A stretch of 64,000 nucleotides of DNA from contig NZ_DOEH01000010.1 of NCBI RefSeq assembly GCF_003533305.1, forward strand, positions 226,804 through 290,803, written 5' to 3'. This stretch comes from Providencia sp. GTDB taxonomy: Bacteria > Pseudomonadota > Gammaproteobacteria > Enterobacterales > Enterobacteriaceae. The translations under genes and the position numbers were made by a program. Below, piece by piece: positions 17,794 to 24,268 of the stretch (position 1 is the stretch's first letter; each line of letters begins with the position of its first letter). Below the pieces are notes generated by a model. That model saw only the letters and a program-made list of their open reading frames with translations, made no database searches and had not been told where the DNA came from.

Positions 17794-19512
17794 ATGAATA
17801 ACAAAATTGCTGATGTCATTTATTTCAACGGTTATATCTATACCGCAGACAATCAAAATAGCGTTGTTGACGCAATCGCCTTGCAAGATGGCTATATCCT
17901 TGCAACAGGGACTTCTGGTGAATTACACCAATATGTAGGACCAGAAACAGAAAGTATCGATTTAGATGGCAAAATGATGATGCCTGGCATTATTGATGGC
18001 CACATGCACCCATTTTGGGGCGGCGTTCAACTATTCGGTTGTCATCTAAATTATGAGTCATTATCGATTGAACAAATCCTACAACGTGTGCAAGATCACC
18101 TCGATAAAGACCCTCGTACCAGCGAAAATGATTGGTTAAAAGTTACCGCATGGTTACGTCAAGGCATGTTACCTGCGGGTATTGATATGTATCGTGAAGA
18201 CATGGATACCTTGAAAACCGATCGCCCTGTGGTCCTCTTTTCAAATGACTGCCACACTTTATTAGCTAATAGCCGCGCATTAGCACTTTTAGGTATCACT
18301 AAAGAAACACCTGAACCGCCCGATGGTAAAATAGGTAAATACGAAAATGGCGAACTTAACGGTATTTTAGAAGATGCACCTGCGATGCGTGCTGCTGATA
18401 GTATTGCAACTATTCGTGATGATCAAACTGTTGAAGTCGCAGAGTTAGTTCAAAAGGTATTAAACCAACAAGGTGTCACTATGGTGATGGATGCTCGAGT
18501 TTCTGAGCAGCAACTTGATGCGTTTGCACAGCTACAGCAGCGTGGAGACCTCACTATCCGTTTCCAAGCTGCCCGTGAAATTACCCCCGATGAAACACCC
18601 GATGTCGCCTCAGTTGCAGCAGCTGTCGATAACGCCGTTGCTTTCGCTAAAAAATGGCATCAAGCAGACTGGACACCGGAACCTGGCATTGGCTTGCGTA
18701 ATATCAAAATGTTTGTCGATGGCGTGATGCAATATCCAACAATGACAGCCTCTTTATTACAGCCTTATCGCATTAATAAAGGCACAGATATTGCTCCAAA
18801 TTGGGTCGAAACAGATAATTACGGCGACTTATATTTCACTGCTGAAATTCTTGATGAACTGATGGAAAAAATTGCAGCCGCAGGCTATGACCCTCACTTA
18901 CATACTGTAGGTGAAGGCGCAGTATCTATCGTTTTAGATGCAATTGAAAAAATGCGCATCGCACATCCAGAAAAAGATATTCGCCCTGGACTCGCTCACA
19001 ACGAACTGGTTGATGCTAAAGATTATGCACGATTTGCACGTCTGAAAACCATTGCATGCCTTTCGTTCCAATGGGCTGCACCTACGCCAGAACTCGCCGC
19101 TTTTGAGCGCAATATGTTAGGTGAAGAACGCTTTGAGCAATTAGAACCAATTGCTAAATTTGTCGATGCGGGAGCTGTAGTCGCTTTTGGTAGCGACTGG
19201 CCTATTGATGACTTTGATGAATGGTATGATTTAAAAGTCGCAGCAACACGTCGTGGACGTGACATTGATGGTCAAAAAGCACCAAGGTTAGATAACGATC
19301 GTGATTTAACAGTGACGGAAGTTTTACGCTCGGCTACTATTGATTCTGCTTTTGCACAGCATCGTGAAGAAGTACTTGGATCATTAGAAGTAGGTAAATT
19401 TGCCGATATGATAGTACTTGATCGCAATGTATTTGAAATTCCTGCTGACGACATCGAAAATGTAAAAGTCTTGCGCACTATTATTGGTGGAAAAACGGTT
19501 CATATCGCATAA
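17794..19512 (+). CDS. YtcJ-like metal-dependent amidohydrolase
   Basis: Amidohydrolase_3 family protein of 572 residues, the group that includes YtcJ and N-substituted formamide deformylases; substrates are mostly unknown. The N-terminal beta-sandwich leads to the metal-binding HxH in MPGIIDGHMHPFWGG (H70, H72). Later metal/catalytic regions are LHTVGEGAVSIVLDAIE, RPGLAHNELV and FGSDWPIDDF, and the C-terminal segment GKFADMIVLDRN closes the sandwich. There is no signal peptide, so it is cytosolic. Its position after a PuuP-like permease suggests it acts on the imported compound or a metabolite of it. Confidence 0.88.
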   Translation: MNNKIADVIYFNGYIYTADNQNSVVDAIALQDGYILATGTSGELHQYVGPETESIDLDGKMMMPGIIDGHMHPFWGGVQLFGCHLNYESLSIEQILQRVQDHLDKDPRTSENDWLKVTAWLRQGMLPAGIDMYREDMDTLKTDRPVVLFSNDCHTLLANSRALALLGITKETPEPPDGKIGKYENGELNGILEDAPAMRAADSIATIRDDQTVEVAELVQKVLNQQGVTMVMDARVSEQQLDAFAQLQQRGDLTIRFQAAREITPDETPDVASVAAAVDNAVAFAKKWHQADWTPEPGIGLRNIKMFVDGVMQYPTMTASLLQPYRINKGTDIAPNWVETDNYGDLYFTAEILDELMEKIAAAGYDPHLHTVGEGAVSIVLDAIEKMRIAHPEKDIRPGLAHNELVDAKDYARFARLKTIACLSFQWAAPTPELAAFERNMLGEERFEQLEPIAKFVDAGAVVAFGSDWPIDDFDEWYDLKVAATRRGRDIDGQKAPRLDNDRDLTVTEVLRSATIDSAFAQHREEVLGSLEVGKFADMIVLDRNVFEIPADDIENVKVLRTIIGGKTVHIA

Positions 19513-19536
19513 TTTTATATAATTACTATTTAATTT

Positions 19537-19565
19537 GATGAAGGCATAGCCAAAATGCCTTCATC
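19537..19565 (+). terminator. Hairpin terminator after the amidohydrolase
   Basis: GATGAAGGCA (19537-19546) pairs perfectly with TGCCTTCATC (19556-19565), a 10-bp stem 25 nt after the stop. The T-run is weak (ATTCATTATC). Confidence 0.7.
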
Positions 19566-19886
19566 ATTCATTATCAGCTACATCCTTATTCTAGCTAACT
19601 CCCCACCTGTATTTCCAATCCCCATCAACAAAAACTGAAATAAAGTCCCCATAAGTTTCTGATAACGATTCACTGTTATTCATGACAATATCCATATTGA
19701 TTTAAATAATTATTTTTTGAATTAACAGACCATAAAATAATATTATAATTACCCTCTTATAACTAATTTAATTTTGATATGTTAGTGTCATTATTATTCA
19801 TACTAAAATAATATTTTTTAAACTAACTTAATTGCATTCATAAAGTCACTAAAATACCATCTAGCATTTTTTATTTAAAATACCGC
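19566..19886. other. AT-rich stretch with no firm gene
   Basis: A 34-codon frame on the minus strand (19591-19695) begins with ATG and encodes MDIVMNNSESLSETYG followed by a tryptophan-containing end, but it has no Shine-Dalgarno sequence and no recognised relatives. The rest is A/T-rich with no motif I can name. Confidence 0.5.
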
Positions 19887-19915
19887 TTGCAAAGCAAAAA
19901 ACATCTCGCTATCAT
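19887..19915 (+). promoter_or_regulatory. Candidate sigma70 promoter of the rtcB-prfH leader
   Basis: TTGCAA (19887-19892) and TATCAT (19910-19915) are separated by exactly 17 bp, about 45 nt before the leader ORF. No sigma54-type TGGCAC-N5-TTGC element is visible, unlike RtcR-controlled rtcBA operons. Confidence 0.55.
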
Positions 19916-19959
19916 CCGCTGCGTTTTCAATTCAAACATTAACTGCAAGGAGGTACATC

Positions 19960-20004
19960 ATGACAACAACTAATCAAACTCTTTGCGGGCACACCCAGAA
20001 ATAG
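19960..20004 (+). CDS. Possible 14-residue leader peptide upstream of rtcB
   Basis: ATG at 19960 is preceded by a perfect Shine-Dalgarno sequence, AAGGAGGT (19947-19954), at ideal spacing, the strongest ribosome site in this part of the window. The frame encodes MTTTNQTLCGHTQK and stops at TAG. Codons 9-11 (Cys-Gly-His) form the left arm of a stable hairpin. This layout is that of a translated leader controlling a downstream operon, here rtcB-prfH. It could also be the remnant of a longer gene; conservation would decide. Confidence 0.5.
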   Translation: MTTTNQTLCGHTQK

Positions 20005-20044
20005 TCACTCTCGTTAGTTATACTATCTCCCTATTTTTGCCCGC
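19985..20044 (+). promoter_or_regulatory. Leader hairpin overlapping the leader ORF
   Basis: GCGGGCA (19985-19991) pairs perfectly with TGCCCGC (20038-20044); within it AAATAG (19999-20004, including the leader stop codon) pairs with CTATTT (20031-20036). An alternative inner pairing joins ATAGT (20001-20005) to ACTAT (20022-20026). A ribosome translating the leader ORF would disrupt the left arm. There is no T-run directly after, so it is not a classical terminator. Confidence 0.55.
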
Positions 20045-20048
20045 TCTA

Positions 20049-20168
20049 CCCTCAATAGTTTAATTTGCTATCGATGGCAAGCTCTAGCATCTCTATCAAC
20101 ATAGATTCACTATGTGACTCGAGGCTATTGCGTAACCAATCTCTGTGCAATTTAAAATATGGCGAGGT
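20049..20168. repeat. Palindromic intergenic repeat, diverged copy D
   Basis: Ends pair as CCCTC/GAGG and TTTAATTTGC (20059-20068) with GCAATTTAAA (20147-20156). The central hairpin is CATAG-ATTCA-CTATG (20100-20114) followed by TGACT; copies A-C have CATAC/GTATG, so both sides of the last stem pair changed together. The element lies between the leader hairpin and rtcB. Confidence 0.65.
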
Positions 20169-20206
20169 ATTCATCTTATTTTTTAATTAGATATGAGCAA
20201 ATTAAT

Positions 20207-21340
20207 ATGGGCAATAGCCTTCATTATGTGAGCGAACACATCAGTTATATCGCAACAGAATCAACATGGATTGAAAGTAAAGCAATCCAACAATTACAAA
20301 CAACCGCAAATCTACCCGATATGGTTTCAGTGGTTGGAATGCCAGATCTTCACCCAGGACGTGGCTACCCAATCGGGGCAGCATTTTTCTCTAGCTCGCG
20401 CTTTTATCCCGCGTTAGTCGGTAATGACATTGGCTGTGGCATGAGTTTATTTCAAACGGATATTAAAAAATCTAAATTAAATTTAGATAAATTAGAGAAG
20501 CAACTCACTGAAATGGCTGACCATGCGCCATTGTCTTGGCTAAATGAATATGTTCCTGAGCACATGAAATATCACGATTTTATGGCATCACTCAGCTCTA
20601 TCGGTGGAGGGAATCATTTTGCAGAATTTCAGGTTATTGATGAAATAGTCGACTCTGAATTATTTGCACAAAGTGGTTTAAATAAGCAGCAGCTATTACT
20701 GTTGGTGCACAGTGGCTCCCGAGGTTTGGGGCAATCAATTTTGCGTCAACATGTTGAGCAACATAACCATAGTGGCCTTGATGAGCAATCTAATGAGGCA
20801 AAACACTATCTTCAAGCGCATCAAGATGCGTTATATTTTGCAGAATTAAACAGACAGCTAATTGGTTTACGTATGTTACAACAAGTAAAAGCAACAGGTG
20901 AACTAAGTTTAGATATCAATCATAACTCGGTAGAATCTTGCTGCATTAATGGTATCAATGGCTGGCTTCATCGCAAAGGCGCAACACCATCAGATCGTGG
21001 ATTTGTCATTATCCCAGGTTCTCGAGGTGACTACAGTTACCTAGTCTCGCCAAAAACCAGTGAAGTTAGTCTCAATTCATTGGCTCATGGTGCAGGACGC
21101 AAGTGGATGCGAACCGAATGTAAAGGCCGACTTTCTCATCGTTATACGCCTTTGCAATTGTCACGAACTACACTAGGTAGCCGTGTTATTTGTGCCAACA
21201 AGCAATTAATTTATGAAGAAGCCCCTCAATCTTATAAATCAATAGTAACAGTGATTGATAGCATGATTGATATTGGCATTATTCAAGTAATTGCACGCCT
21301 CAAGCCTATTGTAACCTATAAAACCAGTGGAGATTGCTAA
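20207..21340 (+). CDS. RNA ligase of the RtcB family (RtcB2 type, PrfH-linked)
   Basis: GTP- and Mn-dependent ligase that joins a 3'-phosphate or 2',3'-cyclic phosphate to a 5'-OH. The 377-residue protein has MPDLHPGRGYPIG, the metal ligands in VGNDIGCGM (D74, C77), H137 (GGGNH), H168 (HSGSRG) and H239 (NHN), and the guanylylated histidine H294 in LAHGAGRKW. I prefer the ATG at 20207 (MGNSLHY) over 20159, whose extra residues fall partly in the repeat. It overlaps prfH by one base (TAATG). In studied cases this pair repairs 16S rRNA cut at the decoding centre after PrfH releases the stalled ribosome. It is distinct from the housekeeping rtcBA pair; no rtcA lies nearby. Confidence 0.92.
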   Translation: MGNSLHYVSEHISYIATESTWIESKAIQQLQTTANLPDMVSVVGMPDLHPGRGYPIGAAFFSSSRFYPALVGNDIGCGMSLFQTDIKKSKLNLDKLEKQLTEMADHAPLSWLNEYVPEHMKYHDFMASLSSIGGGNHFAEFQVIDEIVDSELFAQSGLNKQQLLLLVHSGSRGLGQSILRQHVEQHNHSGLDEQSNEAKHYLQAHQDALYFAELNRQLIGLRMLQQVKATGELSLDINHNSVESCCINGINGWLHRKGATPSDRGFVIIPGSRGDYSYLVSPKTSEVSLNSLAHGAGRKWMRTECKGRLSHRYTPLQLSRTTLGSRVICANKQLIYEEAPQSYKSIVTVIDSMIDIGIIQVIARLKPIVTYKTSGDC

Positions 21341-21951
21341 TGACATTATTACAATTTTCATCCGCGCAAGGGCCTGAAGAATGCTGTATTGCGGTAGAGA
21401 AAGCACTTGCTTGCTTTTTGCATGATGCAAAGCTTAGCCAAGTAAATGTAGATATCCTTGAATCATTTCCATCAAAGCACGGTTTAAAATCCGCTTTGGT
21501 TTCATTAAATGGCTCTCAAGCCGAAGCACTAACACAATTATGGTGCGGTACAGTTCAATGGCAATGCCAAAGCCCATTGCGCCCGCGCCATAAACGTAAA
21601 AATTGGTTCATGACAGTCATGCGCTTTTCGCCAGTTATAGGCATTGAGGAAAGTGAAATTGAATTTGAGTTTATTAAGGCGCAAGGCCCCGGAGGACAGC
21701 ATGTGAATAAAACCTGTTCAGCCGTAAGAGCAAAACATATCGCAACAGGTGTTAGCGTCAAAGTACAATCCGAACGCAGTCAACATGCCAATAAAAAATT
21801 AGCTCGTCAGCTGATTCAGTGGAAATTAAATGAGCATCAATCTCAACAGCTGAGTACATTAGATAAAGAACGTCACAGTTCTCATTATCAGATTGAAAGA
21901 GGAAATGCAGTGATTGTGTTTTCAGGTAGTCAATTTAAGCGGTTAATCTAA
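21340..21951 (+). CDS. prfH: Peptide chain release factor homologue PrfH
   Basis: Release-factor-like protein of 203 residues with the catalytic GGQ (118-120) in KAQGPGGQHVNKTCSAVRA and a basic C-terminal segment, but without the stop-codon-reading domain of RF1/RF2. Members of this family act on ribosomes with a nicked decoding centre, hydrolysing peptidyl-tRNA so that the partner RtcB can religate the 16S rRNA. The ATG overlaps the rtcB stop codon (TAATG), giving tight coupling; a TTG at 21334 is in frame but needless. A terminator hairpin follows. Confidence 0.93.
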   Translation: MTLLQFSSAQGPEECCIAVEKALACFLHDAKLSQVNVDILESFPSKHGLKSALVSLNGSQAEALTQLWCGTVQWQCQSPLRPRHKRKNWFMTVMRFSPVIGIEESEIEFEFIKAQGPGGQHVNKTCSAVRAKHIATGVSVKVQSERSQHANKKLARQLIQWKLNEHQSQQLSTLDKERHSSHYQIERGNAVIVFSGSQFKRLI

Positions 21952-21958
21952 TTATAAC

Positions 21959-21981
21959 GCCACCTTCGCTAAGAGGGTGGC
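21959..21981 (+). terminator. Terminator hairpin after prfH
   Basis: GCCACC (21959-21964) pairs with GGTGGC (21976-21981), followed by CTATTTATATTT. A short, GC-rich stem with a moderate T-rich tail directly after the prfH stop. Confidence 0.65.
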
Positions 21982-22014
21982 CTATTTATATTTAGAGGTT
22001 GATATATTTAAAGA

Positions 22015-22290
22015 TTAATATGATTTAAATGATGTCATACAAACTGCTGGCGAATAGTTTGATATTGGCGTTTTGAAACTATAATCGACATCCATAACTG
22101 AATTATTTCTATCTAATACAAATGCATTCATATTTTGTATTAAGTTAGCATCATTAGAACCTATTGATACGCTTTCACCAACTTCCTTCTTACTCAACTT
22201 ATTAAGTGCATCCATAATTTCATTACTACGTTCAGTAACATTAACATAATTCTGCATTGGGTCACGTCTAATAAAATCAAATCCCTTCAC
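22015..22290 (-). CDS. Unknown 91-residue protein
   Basis: I do not recognise this protein. It starts with GTG and has AAGGAG 7 nt upstream, an excellent ribosome site, which is the main reason to call it. The sequence begins MKGFDFIRRDPMQNYVNV, is polar and mostly helical-looking in the first half, and ends with a Ser/Pro/Tyr-rich stretch holding its single cysteine (NYSPAVCMTSFKSY). No signal peptide or membrane segment. It is preceded by a 218-nt very AT-rich region with a near-palindrome, and converges with prfH. Base composition is lower in GC than the flanking core genes, suggesting transfer. Confidence 0.6.
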   Translation of the reverse strand: MKGFDFIRRDPMQNYVNVTERSNEIMDALNKLSKKEVGESVSIGSNDANLIQNMNAFVLDRNNSVMDVDYSFKTPISNYSPAVCMTSFKSY

Positions 22291-22399
22291 TGTATAACTC
22301 CTTTTATTAAAAAATTACATGCAGATGAAAATAAACATTAAAATAAATATATTAAAATATCAATTTCAAATAGATAAATTAACTTTAATTTAAGATTGA

Positions 22400-22422
22400 C
22401 TACATTTTATAATAAATTGTAG
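22400..22422. promoter_or_regulatory. Near-palindrome upstream of the 91-residue gene
   Basis: CTACA and TGTAG bound a 23-bp sequence that is palindromic at 20 of 23 positions, about 110 bp upstream of the gene. It has the form of an operator, though AT-rich DNA yields such sequences by chance. Confidence 0.3.
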
Positions 22423-22470
22423 TTATATAAAAAATATAATTGATATATAAATATTAAAACTTTCATCTTG

Positions 22471-22493
22471 GCCTGCCTCTTTACAGAGGCGGC
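22471..22493 (-). terminator. Terminator hairpin after the 2OG oxygenase
   Basis: GCCTCT pairs with AGAGGC around TTAC, extended by GCC/GGC on either side of a one-base bulge, 16 nt after the oxygenase stop on the minus strand. The tail is not T-rich. Confidence 0.55.
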
Positions 22494-22508
22494 TTACATT
22501 GATAAGCG

Positions 22509-23093
22509 TTAGAGCAAACTTTCAGTTAAAAACCAACCAGCTATACTTTCACGCTTTTTTTGGGTAGGTAAGACTTCATGAGGAAAATCTTCTGACATGA
22601 AAAAAATCATTCGTCCACAAAATGGCTCAAGTTTTAGTAACTCATTATCGGCAGAATCATACATCACCAATTCGCCACCATCTCCGCTCTGCCATGACTC
22701 ATTCATATACAGCACAGTTGTGATTTTACGTCGTCCTTTTCCTTTATAATTATCAATATGCTTTTTATAAAATGCACCATTAGGATAACAACAAAAATGC
22801 GTTTCAAAATCACGTAACCCTAAATAAAGCTCACAATTTAGTGCCTGTCTAATGCTATCCATTTGAGCCATATAACTTGCGATAGGATCGCCCATCTCAG
22901 GCTCTAACCAAACAGTTAAGTCACCTCGAATACTTTTATTGTCCTGTAGTGAATCAAGATGACCAATACGGGCATCCTGTAATTTATTTGGAATACAGTT
23001 TTTGATAACTTGAATTTGTGAAGGGTTCAAGAAATCATCCCACACATACCAACCAGATGTGGAAAGTGAATCAATGAGACTATTAATTGACAT
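22509..23093 (-). CDS. 2-oxoglutarate/Fe(II) dioxygenase, prolyl-hydroxylase-like
   Basis: The 194-residue protein has the double-stranded beta-helix iron site H112-x-D114 (YKKHIDNYKGKGRR) and H172 (FPHEVLPT), with R181 in KRESIAGWF positioned to bind 2-oxoglutarate. The overall layout, with GDLTVWLEP early and TTVLYMNESWQSGDGGELVMY in the barrel, is that of the SM-20/PHD-like bacterial prolyl hydroxylases; a Pseudomonas member hydroxylates a proline of EF-Tu. The substrate here is inferred only. It sits between two unknown AT-rich genes on the same strand and next to the ribosome-repair pair. Confidence 0.85.
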   Translation of the reverse strand: MSINSLIDSLSTSGWYVWDDFLNPSQIQVIKNCIPNKLQDARIGHLDSLQDNKSIRGDLTVWLEPEMGDPIASYMAQMDSIRQALNCELYLGLRDFETHFCCYPNGAFYKKHIDNYKGKGRRKITTVLYMNESWQSGDGGELVMYDSADNELLKLEPFCGRMIFFMSEDFPHEVLPTQKKRESIAGWFLTESLL

Positions 23094-23364
23094 GATAAAT
23101 ACAAGGAAGGTGGTTCGGTGTAATTTTATACTTTAAAATAGCAAAAAGTTAAAATTAAAAACTTGAATCTTGATGATTCATCCGTCGTATCAAAGTCAAT
23201 CACTAAAAAGATAGTCAGGTTAATCATAGGGTAAGCAATCAATAATTATTTATCATCACCGAAAATCACGATTAACAAATAAAAATAGTGCTGATTTTAC
23301 GACCATGAAGGTACTCAAAAAATTGAGCACCTCATTTTTAGCCATTAATTGAGATTGAATGATG

Positions 23365-24036
23365 TTAGCAAAATGCTGTTCTTCCTAAACCACCACATCC
23401 ACATTTCCCCATACCATGAGACTTAATGGGTATCTCAACTAAATTTTCAATAACGGAGCTGCCTTCTCGCTCAAGTTGGAAAGCTGCCATTTGCTCACTA
23501 AGTGTTTGCGAACTCGCTATCTGAGATACTGGCTGGAGCTTAGCTTCTTTGTGCTCTTTATCTATCTGGCTTGTTAATTCTACTATTCTTATTAAATTTT
23601 GCTTGATCCAATGGTTTTGGTTATTAATATTAATAATATTATCTTTTACTGAATCAGGCATTTCATTTTTTGTTTCATGCGAAATCTTTGAGATTGAATT
23701 TATTATTTTTAAATTTTCATTTATTTTAAAATCATACTCAGAATTTAGCTCTATATTTTCAATAACATTGCTTTCTTTAATTCCAACTATTTTACTCATG
23801 GAATCGAATACTCTTTGGAATTTTACTTTATGACTCAAAACATCCCTTAACTTACCCTTTAGTTCTTTAACTAATTCTTTTGAAGATGAACCATCATTTA
23901 CATACCCTTTTCCTTTCAATAGCTTAATTTCATTCCTTATTGAATCCTCCGCACTTTTTACTTTTTTCAGCCTCTTTTCTATTGAAAGGCGCAGTTTTTT
24001 TATTTCATTATATTTTGAATCAATTTTAATATTCAT
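23365..24036 (-). CDS. Unknown helical protein with a Gly/Cys C-terminal tail
   Basis: I do not recognise this 223-residue protein. It is Lys/Glu/Ile/Asn-rich and heptad-like over about residues 1-170, consistent with coiled coil, with a Gln/Ser-rich linker (SQIASSQTLSEQMAAFQ). It ends in GMGKCGCGGLGRTAFC, where all three of its cysteines lie. Such a composition break, a long helical leader with a short Gly/Cys tail, recalls precursor peptides or metal-binding tails, but no known family matches. AAGGA lies upstream of the ATG. The gene is very AT-rich compared with uvrD beside it, which suggests acquisition. Confidence 0.6.
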   Translation of the reverse strand: MNIKIDSKYNEIKKLRLSIEKRLKKVKSAEDSIRNEIKLLKGKGYVNDGSSSKELVKELKGKLRDVLSHKVKFQRVFDSMSKIVGIKESNVIENIELNSEYDFKINENLKIINSISKISHETKNEMPDSVKDNIININNQNHWIKQNLIRIVELTSQIDKEHKEAKLQPVSQIASSQTLSEQMAAFQLEREGSSVIENLVEIPIKSHGMGKCGCGGLGRTAFC

Positions 24037-24214
24037 ATATTATATTCCTTAGTGTATTTATTATAAAAAACATTTTACAACTAACGAAAATGGTACATGA
24101 GTTAACAAGCAATAACTAATTTAGTATTCATATATTACAATGAATATAAATTCAATCTCATTATTATAAATAAAATACATTAATTAAAAAATAACTATTT
24201 CTCGGGTGATTTAT

Positions 24215-24252
24215 AATAAATATCACTATAATAATTATTAGTGATATTTATT
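24215..24252 (-). terminator. AT-rich hairpin after uvrD
   Basis: AATAAATATCACT (24215-24227) pairs perfectly with AGTGATATTTATT (24240-24252), a 13-bp stem 17 nt after the uvrD stop. It is probably the uvrD terminator despite its low GC. Confidence 0.55.
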
Positions 24253-24268
24253 ATTGATGGTATAAAAT

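Noticed and set aside
19591..19695. 34-codon minus-strand ORF before the rtcB leader
   Set aside because: No Shine-Dalgarno sequence, and the AT-rich context gives such frames by chance. Could be a gene fragment but cannot be supported.
19860..20044. Sigma54/RtcR-type control or a Y-RNA-like gene next to rtcB
   Set aside because: No TGGCAC-N5-TTGC element is present upstream, no rtcR lies nearby, and the hairpin region lacks a tRNA-like domain. These features belong to rtcBA operons, not to the PrfH-linked type.
15517..24268. Integrative element with att sites
   Set aside because: The segment has accessory content, but no integrase, no tRNA border and no direct repeats at its ends were found. 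The xerC gene at 27 kb is the housekeeping recombinase.
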